Shown here one piece after another: positions 3,444-5,865 of a DNA stretch of 5,865 nt. Both the position numbers and the translations under genes were made by a program. The notes under the pieces are model-generated. The model made no database searches and had not been told where the DNA came from. It saw only the letters and a program-made list of their open reading frames with translations. Numbering within the stretch: position 1 is the first letter of the stretch; every line of letters begins with the position of its first letter. Source of the stretch: Acidimicrobiales bacterium (GTDB taxonomy: Bacteria > Actinomycetota > Acidimicrobiia > Acidimicrobiales > RAAP-2); NCBI GenBank assembly GCA_030044045.1, contig JASHWO010000172.1:1-5865 (forward strand), given 5' to 3'.

Positions 3444-5379
3444 GGGGCGGCACGTCCGGCCCGCCGTCGGGCACCACCAGGGTGTCCCGCACCCGCTTCG
3501 GTCGCCGGTCGTCCGGCCCCCGGGCTGCGTGCCGGGCCACCCCGTCGGCGACCAGCCGGCGGAGCCGGCCGGCGAACTGGGCCTGCGCCCGGGACGGCGC
3601 CTCCTGCTGGGTCAGCCGGCAGGCCGTGTTGACCAGCGACACGTGGGAGAACGCCTGCGGGAAGTTCCCCACCAGCCGCCCGGCCACCGGGTCGTACTCC
3701 TCGGAGAGCAGGCCCACGTCGTTGCGGAGGTCCAGCAACCGCTCGAACAGCGACCGGGACTCGTCGACCCGGCCGATCATGTGCAGGCAGTCGGCCAGCC
3801 AGAAGGAGCAGGCGAGGAAGGCCCCCTCCCGCCCGCTCAGGCCGTCCACCGCCCCATCGTCGGCGGTGCGGTACCGCAGCACGAACCCCTGATCCACCAG
3901 CTCGCGCTGGATGGCCTCCACCGTGCTCACCACCCGGGGGTCGGTCGGCGGCAGGAACCCCACCAGGGGCATCATGAGGACGCTGGCGTCGAGCTGGTCG
4001 CACCCGTAGTACTGGGTGAAGGCCCGCTTGTCCGAGTTGTAGCCCTTCTCGCAGACCTCGGCGTGGATGTCGTCCCGCAGGGCCCGCCACCGGTCGATCG
4101 GCCCCGGCAGGTCGGGCCACATCGCCATGGTGCGCACCGCCCGGTCCACGGCCACCCAGGCCATGACCTTGGAGTGGGTGAAGTGCCGACGGGGGCCGCG
4201 CACCTCCCAGATCCCGTCGTCGGGCTGCTTCCACCCCTCCTCCAGGAACTCCACCAGCTTCATCTGGAGGTCCCAGATGGCCCGGCTGTGCACCCCGTCC
4301 ACCTGGCAGGCCGAGTAGAGGGCGGACATCACCTCGCCGTAGACGTCGAGCTGGTACTGCCCGGCGGCGGCGTTCCCCACCCGGACCGGCACCGAGCCCT
4401 CGTAGCCGGGCAACCAGCCCACCTCCCACTCGTCCAGGCGCCGCTCGCCGCTGGCCCCGTACATGATCTGGAGCTTGGAGACGTCCCCCGCCGCCGCCCG
4501 GAGCAGCCAGTCGCGCCAGGCCATGGCCTCGGCGTGGTACCCGCCCCGCATCAGCGACTCCAGGGTGAGCGTGGCGTCGCGCAGCCAGCAGTAGCGGTAG
4601 TCCCAGTTCCGGTTCCCCCCGAGGGCCTCGGGCAGCGAGGTGGTGGCCGCGGCCACGATGCCACCGGTGGGCTCGTAGGTGAGGGCCTTCAGGGTGACGA
4701 GAGAACGCAGCACCGCCTCCTGGTAGTCGCCCCGGTAGGTGCAGACGCTGGCCCAGGCCCGCCACCACTCCTCGGTGCTGGCCACCAGGTACCACGGGTC
4801 CTGCGGTCGGGGCGGTGACTGATGGGAGGGGTACCAGGTGAGCACGAAGGGGATCTGCTGCCCCTCCCGGACGGTCAGGTCGGCCACGGTGCGCAGGCGC
4901 TCCCCGTGGGTCTCGGCCCGGGTCCACAGGGCCACGGCGTTCGGGCCGGCGGTGGCCGTGAGCAGGTGGTCGTTGCGGGTCACCCAGGGGACCGCCTCCC
5001 CATAGTCGAACCGCACCGCCATCTCCATGCGCACCGGCACCGTGCCCCGCACCCCCTCCACCACCCGGACCACCTGCGGGTGGTCCTCACGGATGGGCAT
5101 GCAGTCGGTGATGCGCACCGTGCCCTGCTCGGTGTCGAGCTCGGTGTCGAGGACCAGCGTGCCATCGCGGTAGGTCCGGCGGCTGGCCGTCACCGGGCCC
5201 ACCGGAGTGATCCGCCAGTACCCGTGGTCCTCGGTGCCGAGCAGCCGGGCGAAGCAGGCACCCGAGTCGAAATGGGGCAGGCAGAGCCAGTCGATCGAGC
5301 CGTCCCGCCCCACCACCGCCGCGGTGTGGAGGTCGCCGATCAGGGCGTAGTCCTCGATGGGCAGCGACACGGCGGCCAT
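3433..5379 (-). CDS. GH15 family glycoside hydrolase (glucoamylase/trehalase-like)
   Basis: A 648-residue inverting alpha-glycosidase of family GH15. The N-terminal beta-sandwich domain (about 5-210) opens with IEDYALIGDLHTAAVVGRDG and SIDWLCLPHFDS, typical of the trehalase-like N-terminal domain. The (alpha/alpha)6 catalytic domain (about 215-590) carries NRNWDYRYCWLRD (256-268), the general acid E392 in DGIWEVRG, and the general base in the SEEYDP motif (E560/E561), followed by GNFPQAFSH. The length matches mycobacterial GH15 trehalases (about 640 residues), so trehalose is as good a candidate as maltodextrin or another alpha-glucoside. There is no signal peptide, so it acts in the cytoplasm on an internal or imported substrate. 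The start ATG lies 30 bases after the protease stop, with only a weak GGGGA upstream; GTG 5370 is an alternative. The glucose it releases could feed the dehydrogenase encoded next. Confidence 0.9.
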   Translation of the reverse strand: MAAVSLPIEDYALIGDLHTAAVVGRDGSIDWLCLPHFDSGACFARLLGTEDHGYWRITPVGPVTASRRTYRDGTLVLDTELDTEQGTVRITDCMPIREDHPQVVRVVEGVRGTVPVRMEMAVRFDYGEAVPWVTRNDHLLTATAGPNAVALWTRAETHGERLRTVADLTVREGQQIPFVLTWYPSHQSPPRPQDPWYLVASTEEWWRAWASVCTYRGDYQEAVLRSLVTLKALTYEPTGGIVAAATTSLPEALGGNRNWDYRYCWLRDATLTLESLMRGGYHAEAMAWRDWLLRAAAGDVSKLQIMYGASGERRLDEWEVGWLPGYEGSVPVRVGNAAAGQYQLDVYGEVMSALYSACQVDGVHSRAIWDLQMKLVEFLEEGWKQPDDGIWEVRGPRRHFTHSKVMAWVAVDRAVRTMAMWPDLPGPIDRWRALRDDIHAEVCEKGYNSDKRAFTQYYGCDQLDASVLMMPLVGFLPPTDPRVVSTVEAIQRELVDQGFVLRYRTADDGAVDGLSGREGAFLACSFWLADCLHMIGRVDESRSLFERLLDLRNDVGLLSEEYDPVAGRLVGNFPQAFSHVSLVNTACRLTQQEAPSRAQAQFAGRLRRLVADGVARHAARGPDDRRPKRVRDTLVVPDGGPDVPPRAT

Positions 5380-5409
5380 TCTTGCGCGTCCCCGCGCCCG
5401 CCGGGCGTC

Positions 5410-5865
5410 TCAACCCTCGGTGCAGGCTCCCGTGCCCACGGCCGCCGTCCGGTGCTCCGCCTCCTGCACCCGGCGGAGCACCCCGGGCGAGGCCAGGGCG
5501 TACCCCACGTCGCTGTCCACCGTCGACCGGGAGAAGACCACACCGATCACCTGGCCATCGGACGCCACCAGCGGGCCGCCGGAGTTCCCCGCCTCCACAT
5601 CGGCGTCGACCTGGTACACCTTGCGCACCACGGACCCCTGGTCGTAGATGTCCCGGCCCTGGGCTGTCAGGCTGGTGGCCACGCCGGCCCGGCGCACCAC
5701 CAGCGGCCCGTCCTCGGGGAAGCCCAGGACCGCCCCCTGCGTGCCCCGCCCCACCAGGCTGCCGTCGATGGTCAGCGGCGGTCCCAGCGGCGCGTCGGTC
5801 CGTAGCACTGCCAGGTCGAACCGGGGGTCGTAGAAGACCGGCGTGGCCGGGTAGCCGAACCCGTC
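5410..5865 (-). CDS. MarP-like trypsin-fold serine protease, C-terminal part
   Basis: The last 151 residues of a chymotrypsin-fold serine protease; the gene continues beyond the window edge and the catalytic His is outside. Visible are the catalytic Asp in FDLAVLR (visible residue 17) and the nucleophile Ser in EAGNSGGPL (visible residue 95). GRDIYDQGSVVRKVYQV (70-86) and DVGYAL closely recall actinobacterial MarP (M. tuberculosis Rv3671c), a membrane-anchored periplasmic protease for acid and oxidative stress with an N-terminal CvpA-type membrane domain, which would lie off-window here. A lone cysteine four residues from the C-terminus (GACTEG) fits the position of a MarP disulfide partner, as I recall the family. 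No PDZ domain follows the protease domain, arguing against HtrA/DegP. It is the upstream neighbour of the GH15 gene, 30 bases apart, so co-transcription is possible though function looks unrelated. Confidence 0.85.
   Translation of the reverse strand, partial: DGFGYPATPVFYDPRFDLAVLRTDAPLGPPLTIDGSLVGRGTQGAVLGFPEDGPLVVRRAGVATSLTAQGRDIYDQGSVVRKVYQVDADVEAGNSGGPLVASDGQVIGVVFSRSTVDSDVGYALASPGVLRRVQEAEHRTAAVGTGACTEG

Noticed and set aside
2476..4818. A 780-codon open frame on the plus strand opposite the glucose dehydrogenase and GH15 genes
   Set aside because: The translation is His/Pro/Gly/Arg/Val-rich low complexity with no domain, and the opposite strand encodes two clearly conserved enzymes. 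It is open because of extreme GC at third codon positions.
3065..4927. A 620-codon minus-strand frame overlapping the GH15 gene
   Set aside because: It is an out-of-frame shadow with Gly/Arg/Pro-rich content; the GH15 frame carries all catalytic motifs.
5395..5407. A CGCCC-GCC-GGGCG hairpin between the protease and GH15 genes as a terminator
   Set aside because: Five pairs around a 3-nt loop in GC-rich sequence occurs by chance, and a 30-base gap with continuing gene direction argues for readthrough.

Overview
This is a very GC-rich window whose codons carry G or C at almost every third position. The gene content points to a high-GC Actinomycetota chromosome: a MarP-like serine protease, a mycobacterial-type GH15 hydrolase, and tadA between serine tRNA genes beside the SRP RNA. 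A deep-branching class such as Acidimicrobiia is plausible, but that placement is inference. No mobile element, CRISPR array or phage gene is visible, and most of the window is housekeeping or central metabolism.

Left part (1-890) is an RNA and tRNA-modification cluster. A small-type SRP (4.5S) RNA is read leftward. About 45 bp away, tRNA-Ser(GGA) is read rightward, followed two bases after its encoded CCA by tadA (tRNA adenosine deaminase), then by tRNA-Ser(CGA). An elaborate 40-nt GC hairpin follows and probably ends this transcript.

Middle (890-1423): a small 88-residue highly charged protein with a SHOCT-like tail is read rightward behind a good ribosome binding site. It converges on the leftward operon. 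The convergent gap holds two perfect hairpins, one just after each stop codon.

Right part (1424-5865) is a leftward gene run, in order of transcription: the C-terminal part of a MarP-like trypsin-fold protease (cut by the window edge), a GH15 glucoamylase/trehalase-like hydrolase, a zinc-dependent glucose 1-dehydrogenase of the MDR superfamily, and a metallo-beta-lactamase-fold hydrolase whose GTG start overlaps the dehydrogenase stop. The last three suggest a route: release glucose from an alpha-glucan or trehalose, oxidise it to gluconolactone, and perhaps hydrolyse the lactone with the MBL-fold enzyme. The last step is a hypothesis. I see no clearly undescribed system; the points most worth checking are this putative glucose-oxidation operon and the tight tRNA-tadA-tRNA / SRP RNA layout.
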